Source: Streptomyces sp. MH60
GTDB lineage: Bacteria; Actinomycetota; Actinomycetes; Streptomycetales; Streptomycetaceae
Length of the DNA: 64,000 nucleotides
Assembly: GCF_002939385.1 (NCBI RefSeq)
Contig: NZ_MULI01000002.1
Location: 1 to 64,000 of the forward strand
Reading direction: 5' to 3'
Position 1 is the first letter of the stretch; each line of letters starts with the position of its first letter. Positions 53,454-60,858 of this stretch are shown here, piece by piece. The notes under the pieces are model-generated. The model had not been told where the DNA came from and searched no databases. It saw only the letters and a program-made list of their open reading frames with translations. The position numbers were made by a program, and so were the translations under genes.

Positions 53454-53961
53454 GGCCCGGGGCGGGACTAGCGCCGCCCCGCGGCCCACTCGTCGCAGTG
53501 GGTCTTCCGCGATCGGCACGGTGCCGGCGCCGAAGGCGTCCGCGGCCGCCGTGACCATGTCCTCCACCCGGCCGCGGGACACGGCGAGGCCGTGGGTGGC
53601 GCCGTCGGACACCACGAGGAGCCGGGCCCGGACCAGGAGGCCGGTTCGGCGGCGCGCATCGTCGACGACGTCGGCGGCCTGGCGCAGTGCGGGTACGGCC
53701 GAGGAGGCATTCCTCCGTGCCAGTGCGGTGTCCGCGCAGCGCTCGAACCGATCGGCCAGGCGACGAACGCGACATGCTCGGTTTCGTCGACGGCACCGAG
53801 CGGCCCGACCCGCGCCTGCCGGCCCCGCTGCCCGGCCGTACCGGCTGCCGGTGTGCCGACGGGGCCGGGCGCGGCACTCGGGGACCTCGCCCGCACGAGG
53901 CCGTGTCCTATCCTTGCAGCGGGGCCCATCGCGGACCGGGACTACTTGGAGGTGACCGCTC
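53454..53961. pseudogene. Decayed region with a DyP-peroxidase-like fragment
   Basis: About 500 bases without an intact gene. On the plus strand near 53770-53840 the frame reads ERDMLGFVDGTERPDPRLP, matching the haem-peroxidase DyP signature GFVDGTENP, with no other DyP motif nearby. On the minus strand, 53470-53760, a G/C3-biased frame reads LVRARLLVVSDGATHGLAVS, then VEDMVTAAADAFGAGTVPIA, possibly a second relic; its family is not recognised. The GntR ribosome site closes the region. Confidence 0.4.
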
Positions 53962-54642
53962 TTGACTCCTGTACGCGCCGGTGGTCCGGGTGGCTCGGAA
54001 GGCGTCAGGAGCCGGCACATCGCCGACATCCTGCGCGAAGAGATCCTGGCCGGAGAGCTGATCCCCGGTACCTGGCTGCGACAGGACGAACTCGCGGCGC
54101 GTCTCGGTGCCAGCCGGATCCCGGTCCGAGAGGCGTTGCGGATCCTGGAGTCGGAAGGACTCACGGAGTCGTTTCCCAACCGAGGGTCACGCGTACCCGT
54201 GCTCAGCCTTGAGGACGTGTACATCCACTACCGCATGCGTGAACGCCTCGAGCCCCTGACCCTGACGGAGAGCCTCCCCCGTCTCACCGCCGACCACCTG
54301 GCCGACCTGGAACGCATCCAGGGCGAGATCGAGAGCCAGAGAGACGTCAAGCGGTTCCTGCTCCTGGACCGGGACTTCCACATGACGACCTACGCCGCCT
54401 GCCCCAGCGACCACCTGCTCGCCATGACGGAGCGGCTGTGGAACTCGACGCAGCACTATCGCCGGGCGTTCATGGAGCTGGCGGACCCGGGGCGGGCCGC
54501 CGTCGTCAACGCGGAACACCGGCTGATCCTGGACGCCGTGCGGCGCCGTGACGCCGAGGACGGCGAGCGGTATCTCACGGGGCACATCCGTCGCACCCGG
54601 GTCGAACTCACGGCGCATCCCGAACTCTTCGCCGGACGGTGA
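53962..54642 (+). CDS. GntR-family regulator with FCD ligand domain
   Basis: 226 residues starting at TTG 53962, supported by a near-perfect GGAGGTGA six bases upstream. The winged helix at ~15-80 is typical (HIADILREEILAGELIPGTWL, AARLGASRIPVREALRILES). The C-terminal FCD helical domain (~95-220) contains the metal/ligand residues DRDFHMTTY ... NAEHRLILDAVRRRD. FadR-type FCD regulators usually repress nearby genes for organic-acid catabolism. It stands at the edge of the island, behind the terminator, and is a candidate to bind the GGATCC-centred palindromes near 31.4-31.7 kb, though this is not shown by position. Confidence 0.9.
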   Translation: MTPVRAGGPGGSEGVRSRHIADILREEILAGELIPGTWLRQDELAARLGASRIPVREALRILESEGLTESFPNRGSRVPVLSLEDVYIHYRMRERLEPLTLTESLPRLTADHLADLERIQGEIESQRDVKRFLLLDRDFHMTTYAACPSDHLLAMTERLWNSTQHYRRAFMELADPGRAAVVNAEHRLILDAVRRRDAEDGERYLTGHIRRTRVELTAHPELFAGR

Positions 54643-54911
54643 CACCGGACCGGGACGTGCGGACCGGCGTATCGGGCGGCGGTGGAGGGCCGGCCGTGCG
54701 GCCCACCGGTCCCAGGCCGCCAGGCGCACCCTGATCTGCGACCGGACCAGCGCATCGCCAGAGGCAAGTACGGCGGCCGCGAGACCTCGAACCACTCGCC
54801 ACCCGCATGGGTGGCGGCGTGGCACCAGGAACAGGACCAGATCTCCTCTTCCCGCGCAGTCGGCAGCGTCGGCCACTGCCACATCGCCCCTCCACACCCA
54901 TCGCACCCCAC
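54456..54911 (-). CDS. Possible small zinc-ribbon protein (uncertain)
   Basis: From GTG 54911 (GAGG eight bases upstream) a minus-strand frame reads VGCDGCGGAMWQWPTLP, then EEEIWSCSWCHAATHAGGEWF and EVSRPPYLPLAMRW. Two CxxC pairs and good third-position bias make it look like a small zinc-ribbon protein of ~85 residues. However, the frame stays open to 54456, antisense to the GntR gene, which suggests a lost stop or a remnant. The rest of the 420-base convergent gap shows nothing else. No family is assigned. Confidence 0.3.
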   Translation of the reverse strand: MGCDGCGGAMWQWPTLPTAREEEIWSCSWCHAATHAGGEWFEVSRPPYLPLAMRWSGRRSGCAWRPGTGGPHGRPSTAARYAGPHVPVRCHRPAKSSGCAVSSTRVRRMCPVRYRSPSSASRRRTASRISRCSALTTAARPGSASSMNARR

Positions 54912-55062
54912 AGGCGGATCCTCGCGCGCCTGCGCGCGCCAATCCCGCTGACACCCGCGCGCGACATCTCCCCGCTCTCTCAGCGGTGGTGGCGGTGGAA
55001 AGCGGGGAGGCGGTTGAGTTCTTTCGATGTGAAAGACGTCAGGCGTCCCCGTTCGGCGGGCA

Positions 55063-56808
55063 TCATGCCTGGGATCGGTCCGGCGTGCGCAAGGCGAGCA
55101 TGGCGACGTCGTCGTCGTTGTCGTCCGGTCGCACCTCGTGCAGCAGGGAGTCGCAGAACCGGGGGAGTGGACGGCGGGCGAGGGACGCCGCGTGCCGGCG
55201 CAGCCGGTCCAGCCCCCGGTCGATGGAATGGTGCGGGGACTCGACCAGCCCATCGGTGTACAGCAGCAGCGTCGCGCGGGGCGGCAGCACGGTGACGGTG
55301 TCGGGGCGTGGTCTGTCGGCCCCGGTGCCGAGGAGGACGCCGTGGGCGTCGTCCAGATAGCGGGCCTGGCCGTCGTGGGCGATGAGCAGGGGCGGCGGAT
55401 GGCCGGCGTTCGTCCACCGCAGGTGCCAGAGACCGTCGTCACCGCGCCAGATCCTGCCGAGGATCATGGTCACCATGGGGACCTCGGCGATGTGCATCAC
55501 GGCCTCGTCGAGTTGTTTGACCACGGCACTGGGGTCGGCCGTTGGCTGGGACCAGGCGAAGGCACGCAGCATGTTGCGTACTTGCGCCATGCCGGCCGCG
55601 GCGTCGAGATCATGCCCGACGACGTCACCGATGGCCAGGGCGTGCACGTCGGGGGACAGGGCGAAAGCGTCGTACCAGTCTCCGCCCACAGAGGAGGCGT
55701 GCGGTGCGGGCAGGTACCTCGTCGTCATCTCGAGGCCGGGCACGCTGGGGAGCTGCGGCAGCAGATGGCGCTGCATGGTTTCGGCGACCTTGCGCTGGCG
55801 CTGGTACAAGCGGGCGTTGTCCAGAGCGAGACCCGTGCGGCGCGTCAAATCCTCCAGCAGCGGCAGGTCCGCGGCGGTGAAGGCGTCAGGGCGCTGCGAG
55901 CGACCCAGGGTCAGGGCGCCGAGTACGTCCCGCAGACCGCGGATGGGCGCGATGATCGCGGAGTGCATGCCCGTCGTGGTGAAGAGGCGGAGCTGTTCGA
56001 CGGCGATGCCCGAGTCGGGCTCGCCCTGGTAGGTGGAGGGGCCGGCGAGTGAGGAGGCGACGCCGCGCAGCGCCCTGGACAGCGGCATCGGGGACTCCTC
56101 GGGGACCGGTGGCATGGGCCCCTGCAGATCCTCCCGCTCGATCAGGACGCCGTCCTTGTGTTCCATCACCAGTGCGCGCGTCACCTCGTCGCGTTCGGTG
56201 AGCAGGTCGAACACCGCCCAGTCCGCCAGCCGGGGCACCGTCAGGGCCACCAGCCGGTGCAGCGCCTCGTCCACGTCCAGCGTTGATGTGAGCGTCGTGG
56301 TCGTCTCCGCCAGCAGGGCCAGGCGCTCCAGCTCCGTCAGGGGAGCAGGGGCTCCTGCATCACCCTTGGCGAGTGTCACTGCGGTCGGTTTGTACAGGAG
56401 GACGAGTCCGCCCGGCGCCTTCGCGCCGAGTGCGTAGGGTGTGACCACCCAGGACAGCGGGACGAGGGAGCCGTCCCCGAGGACGAACCGCCCGGTGTCG
56501 CCGTGGCTGGTGCTGCCTTCGAGCAGCGCTCTGCGCAGTGGGCAGCTGGTGCGGGGCATGGTGTGCCCATGGTCGTCCCGGTGCAGCAGGTCGTGGAAGT
56601 CCTCTCCGACGAGCTCCACGAGGCTTCTGCCCAGCATCCTGAGGGCCGCGTCATTGGCTGCGACGATGGCGCCGTCGTCGTCCAACACGATGGTGGACGT
56701 CGGCACGTCGTCCAGCGTGATGTGGCGCAGGGCATCAGGCCGCGGCCGGTTCCGGGGCTCGGGGGAGTCGTGTTGCGTCCGGCCGTCGCGCCGCGGAGGA
56801 CCGTCCAT
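55063..56808 (-). CDS. PAS-GAF-SpoIIE serine/threonine phosphatase
   Basis: 581 residues. A PAS domain occupies ~25-140 (IVLDDDGAIVAANDAALRML), a GAF domain ~165-335 (LDVDEALHRLVALTVPRLAD), a linker follows, and a PP2C/SpoIIE catalytic domain occupies ~360-580. Metal-binding Asp residues lie in GGDWYDAF, AIGDVVGHD, LLYTDGLVE and near the C-terminus in RPDDNDDDVAML. Such proteins dephosphorylate STAS anti-sigma antagonists in response to redox, light or ligand signals sensed by PAS/GAF. A STAS-domain gene lies only 0.9 kb upstream on the other strand and could be its substrate. There is no membrane segment, so it is cytoplasmic. It ends convergently with the GntR region. Confidence 0.92.
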   Translation of the reverse strand: MDGPPRRDGRTQHDSPEPRNRPRPDALRHITLDDVPTSTIVLDDDGAIVAANDAALRMLGRSLVELVGEDFHDLLHRDDHGHTMPRTSCPLRRALLEGSTSHGDTGRFVLGDGSLVPLSWVVTPYALGAKAPGGLVLLYKPTAVTLAKGDAGAPAPLTELERLALLAETTTTLTSTLDVDEALHRLVALTVPRLADWAVFDLLTERDEVTRALVMEHKDGVLIEREDLQGPMPPVPEESPMPLSRALRGVASSLAGPSTYQGEPDSGIAVEQLRLFTTTGMHSAIIAPIRGLRDVLGALTLGRSQRPDAFTAADLPLLEDLTRRTGLALDNARLYQRQRKVAETMQRHLLPQLPSVPGLEMTTRYLPAPHASSVGGDWYDAFALSPDVHALAIGDVVGHDLDAAAGMAQVRNMLRAFAWSQPTADPSAVVKQLDEAVMHIAEVPMVTMILGRIWRGDDGLWHLRWTNAGHPPPLLIAHDGQARYLDDAHGVLLGTGADRPRPDTVTVLPPRATLLLYTDGLVESPHHSIDRGLDRLRRHAASLARRPLPRFCDSLLHEVRPDDNDDDVAMLALRTPDRSQA

Positions 56809-56894
56809 GACGGCATGCTGTCAGGGCATGCGGCGCCGGTGCAACAAGCGCCGGGAGCGAGTCGCCCTGTCGTGGGCGGACTGCGACACTGCCC

Positions 56895-57257
56895 CTATCG
56901 CGCACCGCTCGTGTGAGCATAGGGCGACAGCGTGGTGCCGGACGATCGTCCGCGGTCGGTTTCGTCCTGTACGAGCAGGGAGAGAAGCGAGGCCACGGTC
57001 AGGCCCGCTTCGGCGGGGTGGCGCAGGACCTGGTCCGGCTGGATGCGGTAGGTGTTGGTGCGCCCGTCCCGGGTGTGGGAGAGGTAGCCGTCCTGCTCCA
57101 GGTCGGAGATGATCCGTTGGACGGCGCGCTCGGTGAGCCGACAGTGGGCGGCGATGTCACGGATCCGGATGTTCGGGTTGTCGGCGATGGCCGCCAGCAC
57201 CCGCGCGTGGTTGGTGACGAACGTCCATCCGAAGTGAGCTTGAGGTGCCTCTGCCAT
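56895..57257 (-). CDS. Winged-helix (MarR/ArsR-like) regulator, probably leaderless
   Basis: 120 residues. A single winged helix is clear: NHARVLAAIADNPNIRIRDIA, AHCRLTERAVQRIISDLEQDGYL and the wing SHTRDGRTNTYRI. This is the compact helix-turn-helix protein common beside Streptomyces sigma-regulatory genes. The minus-strand -10-like hexamer TAGAAT ends six bases before the ATG at 57257, so transcription would start at or next to the start codon: a leaderless mRNA. A palindrome overlaps that box. A decayed copy of this gene follows on the same strand at 57325-57567. Confidence 0.85.
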   Translation of the reverse strand: MAEAPQAHFGWTFVTNHARVLAAIADNPNIRIRDIAAHCRLTERAVQRIISDLEQDGYLSHTRDGRTNTYRIQPDQVLRHPAEAGLTVASLLSLLVQDETDRGRSSGTTLSPYAHTSGAR

Positions 57258-57261
57258 GCAC

Positions 57262-57276
57262 TGATTCTACTAATCA
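57262..57276 (-). promoter_or_regulatory. Promoter/operator of the winged-helix gene
   Basis: TGATT (57262-57266) and AATCA (57272-57276) form an inverted repeat that overlaps the TAGAAT -10 box (57264-57269, minus strand). A bound regulator would block the promoter, suggesting autorepression. Confidence 0.5.
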
Positions 57277-57324
57277 TCCTGGCGGGAATGTAGCCGGTCC
57301 GCCGTGGCGGACCGGCTCCGATGC

Positions 57325-57567
57325 TCAGGCAGCCCGGATGCGGCCCCGTCCATCGCGGCGCCGTCGCGGACGCCGGGGGAGCGGCGCTTCGCCATGCGCG
57401 AGGTCCTCGCCGACCTCGGGACCGTAGGCGGGGGCCGTGAAGAGGTTCTGCCACATCGCTTGTTCCTTGGGGCGGCAGTGGTCGGCGATGTCGACGGCCG
57501 CCAGCGCGGGGGCGTGACTGGTGACGGAGGTCCAATCGGGATGACCTCGGGCACGTGAACCTTGCAT
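57325..57567 (-). pseudogene. Deleted copy of the winged-helix regulator
   Basis: From ATG 57567 the frame reads HPDWTSVTSHAPALAAVDIA then DHCRPKEQAMW. This aligns with FGWTFVTNHARVLAA ... DIAAHCRLTERAVQ of the neighbour at 56895-57257 but lacks about a dozen residues of the first helix. It then departs into unrelated sequence up to the stop at 57325. It is a degenerate paralogue unlikely to bind DNA. Confidence 0.6.
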
Positions 57568-57587
57568 GGCGTTTCTGCGGACCGTCT

Positions 57588-57615
57588 TTGTATGAACCGA
57601 AGTACATGACATACT
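57588..57615 (+). promoter_or_regulatory. Candidate promoter of the STAS gene
   Basis: TTGTAT (57588-57593) and CATACT (57610-57615) with a 16-base spacer lie in an AT-rich patch. They would give a start near 57622 and a short leader to the GTG at 57664. Confidence 0.4.
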
Positions 57616-57663
57616 TTTCGTGTAATGGATGACAGGGCCTGTATGTGCGGGAGGGACCCGAAG

Positions 57664-58044
57664 GTGTCTTTGCATGAGGCGGCCACGGGGTGCACGGACG
57701 CTGACGTGGCCCGGCCGCAGGGGCTCGACCAGGCCTCGGTGGCGCAGTACGAGTGTTGCGGTGTCTGCGTTGTCGGTGCGCGTGGCCCGTACGATCTGTA
57801 CTCGATCACCCCGCTGTCGGAGGCGTTGGACGCGGCGGCGAAAAAGCATTCGAAGGTGGTTCTGGATGCTTCCGGCATCGCCTTCGCCGACTCGGCTCTC
57901 CTGAACCTGCTGATCCTCACCCAGCGATCCGTCGACCTCCGAGTGGCCGCGCCGACACAGCAGTTGCGCCGCCTTCTCGACATCACCGGGGTCGACACGC
58001 TCCTCAAGGTGCGGGCGACAGTGGAGGAAGCCGCCACCTGCTAG
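57664..58044 (+). CDS. STAS-domain anti-sigma factor antagonist
   Basis: 126 residues from GTG 57664, which has a GGGAGGG site upstream; an ATG at 57625 would add 13 residues but lacks a site. The STAS fold covers ~20-125, with the phosphorylatable Ser in the conserved context ASGIAFADSALLNLLILTQRS and the end LRRLLDITGVDTLLKVRATVEEA. When unphosphorylated, such proteins sequester an anti-sigma kinase and free a sigma factor; a SpoIIE phosphatase reactivates them. The PAS-GAF-SpoIIE gene at 55063-56808 is the obvious candidate partner. No kinase gene is in the window. Confidence 0.88.
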   Translation: MSLHEAATGCTDADVARPQGLDQASVAQYECCGVCVVGARGPYDLYSITPLSEALDAAAKKHSKVVLDASGIAFADSALLNLLILTQRSVDLRVAAPTQQLRRLLDITGVDTLLKVRATVEEAATC

Positions 58045-58220
58045 GCCCCGCAGTCCTGGCCAGGAGGTCGGATTGGACCTTTCGGCACGGGGCATTCGGG
58101 GTTCTGTTTGACGCGGCCCTGCCCGAGTTGCGGGGACCGTGGAGAGGGAGACAGACACCGCCTCGCGGTGCGGCGGTCGGCCGTCGCGCAGGCGGGATTC
58201 ACCAGGGGAGAGGTAAGACG

Positions 58221-58463
58221 ATGATCCTTCCGGCGGAGAAGGAACTGCGTGCGGTACTGGCTCGGTTCGCCCACGCGCGCATGGAGCACGACGTATGTCC
58301 CACCGGCCACACCAGCAGGGCGCTCGACGACGCCACCTACACGCTCTGCGTGATGACCGGATCCCGCACCGCCGAGGACGCCCTGATCGCGGCGAACGCC
58401 CTGCTCGCGCGGTACACCGACCGTACGAGCGTTTCCCAGGACGACGAGCGGTTGGCCGCCTGA
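58221..58463 (+). CDS. DUF5133 family protein
   Basis: 80 residues from ATG 58221 with GGGAGAGG upstream. It matches the small Streptomyces DUF5133 family: ILPAEKELRAVLARFAHARM, a Thr/Tyr-rich DATYTLCVMTGSRTAEDAL centre and a helical end with ANALLARY. These proteins recur beside STAS, anti-sigma and stress-regulatory genes, but their function is unknown. It lies 176 bases after the STAS gene on the same strand and could be co-transcribed. There is no signal peptide or membrane helix. Confidence 0.85.
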   Translation: MILPAEKELRAVLARFAHARMEHDVCPTGHTSRALDDATYTLCVMTGSRTAEDALIAANALLARYTDRTSVSQDDERLAA

Positions 58464-58638
58464 GGGGCCCTAACAAAGGCGTTGGGCATGCCGGTGGGTG
58501 ATGGATGCGCGGGTTGGGCCGGTACGCCGCCATGCTTGCCAGGTTGACCAGTACCCCACGCCCTGCCGTCCGTAGTTGTGTGACGGCGCTGGCATCGGTG
58601 ATCAGTGTGGCCTGGCCGTGGTGATCGACGGCTGCCAT
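58464..58638 (-). pseudogene. SDR deletion remnant
   Basis: Behind a good AGGAGG site, ATG 58638 opens MAAVDHHGQATLITDASAVT, then QLRTAGRGVLVNLASMAAYR. The first part is the TGAS cofactor-loop start of an SDR (with Asp replacing Gly). It is fused directly to the strand-5 active-site region GRGVLVNLASMAA, so about 100 internal residues are gone. It then drifts into unrelated sequence. It directly follows the alpha/beta hydrolase gene on the minus strand. Confidence 0.6.
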
Positions 58639-58678
58639 GGCTGCCTCCTGTTGCAGTCGCTGCTTTCCTGGGAGTTGA

Positions 58679-59446
58679 TCAGCGGCGTGCGGTCGCGTCC
58701 CCGGGCGTGAGGAAGGAATCGAGGAGGGTGAAGACCGCCTCCGGCTGCTCGCGCAGGGGCAGGTGCCCGGCGCCCTCGACGAGCTCGAATCGCACATGGG
58801 GGAAGGCGGCCGCATAGGCGCGGCCGAAGTCGGGCGTGACGACCGTGTCGTCGCCGCCCCAGATCACCAGCACCGGACAGGCCACGGTGGACAAGCGGGG
58901 CAGCAGGTCGACGTCCGACATGGCCGGCCCGGCGTAGGTACGCAGGGCGGCCATCGACTGCGGGGACGGTCCGCCGCGCGGGGTGGGTCCGCCGGCCGGG
59001 ACGGGATCCTGGGGCGGTGGTCCGGTGGGTGCGGTGACCTGCTGGCCGGGCACGACCGGGCCGATGGCGTCCATCAGAACGAGCCGGGAGACGCGGCCTG
59101 CGCGGTCGTCCAGGACCGTCTGGGCGGCGACCCAGCCGCCGAAGGACGTGCCGATCACCGCCACGTCGTCCACCCCGAGGTGGTCGAGCAGATTCAAGTA
59201 GACGGCGGCGAGCGCCGGGACGCTGTCCAGATCGTCGGAGCGTGCGGTGCCGTCCCAGCCCGGATGGGTGGGCGCCAGCACCCGGTGGCGTGCCGCCAGG
59301 TGGTCGACCAGGGGGTTGAGGCTGCCGGGGCCGGGGCCGCCGTGCAGGACGAGGACGGGGCTGCCCTGGCCGGCCTCGTGCAGTCGCAGGTCGAGACCGG
59401 CCCGGACCTGGACGATGTGGCGGGTGGGCGGGGGCGGTGAGGTCAT
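58679..59446 (-). CDS. Alpha/beta-fold hydrolase
   Basis: 255 residues with a complete catalytic set: oxyanion loop HGGPGPGS, nucleophile Ser101 (GTSFGG), acid Asp199/200 (WGGDDTVV) and His228 (GAGHLP). The cap region contains a Pro/Gly-rich insert (~135-165) unlike most relatives. It belongs to the proline iminopeptidase/haloperoxidase-like esterase group. It is the last gene of the tetR - FAD monooxygenase - hydrolase unit, 46 bases after the monooxygenase gene, so it probably acts on the product of that enzyme or shares its inducer. Substrate unknown. Confidence 0.88.
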   Translation of the reverse strand: MTSPPPPTRHIVQVRAGLDLRLHEAGQGSPVLVLHGGPGPGSLNPLVDHLAARHRVLAPTHPGWDGTARSDDLDSVPALAAVYLNLLDHLGVDDVAVIGTSFGGWVAAQTVLDDRAGRVSRLVLMDAIGPVVPGQQVTAPTGPPPQDPVPAGGPTPRGGPSPQSMAALRTYAGPAMSDVDLLPRLSTVACPVLVIWGGDDTVVTPDFGRAYAAAFPHVRFELVEGAGHLPLREQPEAVFTLLDSFLTPGDATARR

Positions 59447-59492
59447 GAGGTTCTCCCGGATGCGGCGGGCGTCGCGAAGACGGGTCGGGCTG

Positions 59493-60635
59493 TCACTGGT
59501 GGGCGGGGCCGGCGGTGAAGAACTCGGTCATCTGCTCCAGGCTGTCGGGGCTGAACATGGTGTCCAGGCTGGCGGCGGACTCGGCGGCGGAGGCTTCGCT
59601 GCGCGGGAAGAGCGCTTCCTCGTAGGAGGTCAGGGCGGTCTCGGTGTCGCCGGGGTGGGCGGCGAGGGCGAGCGCGAGTTCGGCGCCGTCGTACATGGCG
59701 AGGTTGGCGCCCTCGCCCGCGAACGGAGACATGACGTGGGCGGCGTCGCCGAGCAGGGTGACGCCGGGGACGCGGTCCCAGCGGTGGCCGACGGGCAGGG
59801 CGTGGATGCGGCGCGGGGTGATCGTGTCCGCATCGGCGACCAGGCCGCGCAGGTCCTCGTTCCAACCGTCGAAGCGGGTGAGGACGGCGGCCTTGGCGGC
59901 GGCGTGGTCACTGAAGTCGACGGTGTCGATCCAGCCCTCGTCCGTCCTCAGCGCGGTGTAGACGTGCAGGCTGCCGTCGGGCTCGCGGTGCGCGAGGAAA
60001 CCCCTCTCGTGCCCCAGCGCCATGAAGAAGCCGCCGCCGACGACCGCGGCGCTGCGCGGGTGCTGGGTGTCGGCCTCGTACAGGTCCGTCTCCACGAACG
60101 AGATGCCGGTGTAGGCGGGTTTGGCGTCCGAGAGCAGCGGCCGGACACGCGACCAGGCGCCATCAGCGCCGACGAGGAGGTCGGTGGTGACGTCCGATCC
60201 GTCGGCGAACGTCACTTCGTGGCGGCCGTCACCCAGCGGCCGAGCGCCGGTGACCTTGCGGCCCCAGTGGACCGTGCCGCCCGGCAGGGAGCTCAGCAGC
60301 ACGTCACGCAGTTCACCACGGTCGACCTCGGGGCGGTCGCCGGTGCCGTCGTCCTCTTCGGCGACGCGGACGGTGCCGTCGGGGCCGAGCAGGCGCATGG
60401 CCTGGCCGCCCTCGTGGACGAGGCGGAGGAAGTCGTCGTGCAGGCCGGCGGCGTGCAGGGCTTTCTGGCCGTTCTCGGCGTGGATGTCGAGCATGCCGCC
60501 CTGGGTGCGGGCCTCAGGGCCCGTCTCCAGGTCGAAGACGGCGGACTCGATGCCGTTGACGTGGAGGACGCGGGCGGCGGTCAGACCGCCGAGACCGCCG
60601 CCGATGATCGCGACGGGGAAGTGGGTGGTGCTCAT
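59493..60635 (-). CDS. FAD-dependent monooxygenase, Tet(X)-like group
   Basis: 380 residues. The FAD Rossmann motif GGGLGGL lies near 12-18 (AIIGGGLGGLTAARVL), the middle loop GADGAW near 155, and the second FAD motif in LLGDAAHVMSPFAGEGANLAM. The segment EARTQGGMLDIHAENGQKAL resembles the Tet(X) family, which hydroxylates tetracyclines, but the same group includes many chromosomal aromatic hydroxylases, so resistance is not implied. There is no separate reductase; NADPH is used directly in the family. Two CGAAC-NN-GTTCG palindromes lie upstream and the tetR gene precedes it on the same strand, indicating repression and induction by a small molecule. Confidence 0.88.
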   Translation of the reverse strand: MSTTHFPVAIIGGGLGGLTAARVLHVNGIESAVFDLETGPEARTQGGMLDIHAENGQKALHAAGLHDDFLRLVHEGGQAMRLLGPDGTVRVAEEDDGTGDRPEVDRGELRDVLLSSLPGGTVHWGRKVTGARPLGDGRHEVTFADGSDVTTDLLVGADGAWSRVRPLLSDAKPAYTGISFVETDLYEADTQHPRSAAVVGGGFFMALGHERGFLAHREPDGSLHVYTALRTDEGWIDTVDFSDHAAAKAAVLTRFDGWNEDLRGLVADADTITPRRIHALPVGHRWDRVPGVTLLGDAAHVMSPFAGEGANLAMYDGAELALALAAHPGDTETALTSYEEALFPRSEASAAESAASLDTMFSPDSLEQMTEFFTAGPAHQ

Positions 60636-60758
60636 CGTGAACCTCTTCGCGGAAGTAGGGCGTGTGTACGGCCGGGGAGACGGCTCCGCCGCCGGGGCGG
60701 GACGGCGCGCTGCTGCGTAGTGGCGTCGCAGTGGTCTCTCGGATCACTTCTACCGTAG

Positions 60759-60785
60759 CGAACACGTTCGTAGCGAACAAGTTCG
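60759..60785 (-). promoter_or_regulatory. Two TetR operators upstream of the FAD monooxygenase
   Basis: CGAACACGTTCG (60759-60770) and CGAACAAGTTCG (60774-60785) are tandem palindromes with centres 15 bases apart, about 125-150 bases upstream of the monooxygenase start. The same element occurs upstream of the tetR gene. Confidence 0.7.
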
Positions 60786-60858
60786 TCAAGGGGCGTGCGT
60801 CGCCACGGCTTCCCCGGCCCGACGCGCGTCGCCCGCCGCCGGACCCGGACAGGAGGGT

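Noticed and set aside
59493..60635. Tetracycline-inactivating resistance gene
   Set aside because: Family resemblance to Tet(X) is real, but chromosomal FAD hydroxylases of the same group are common; sequence alone does not support a resistance call.
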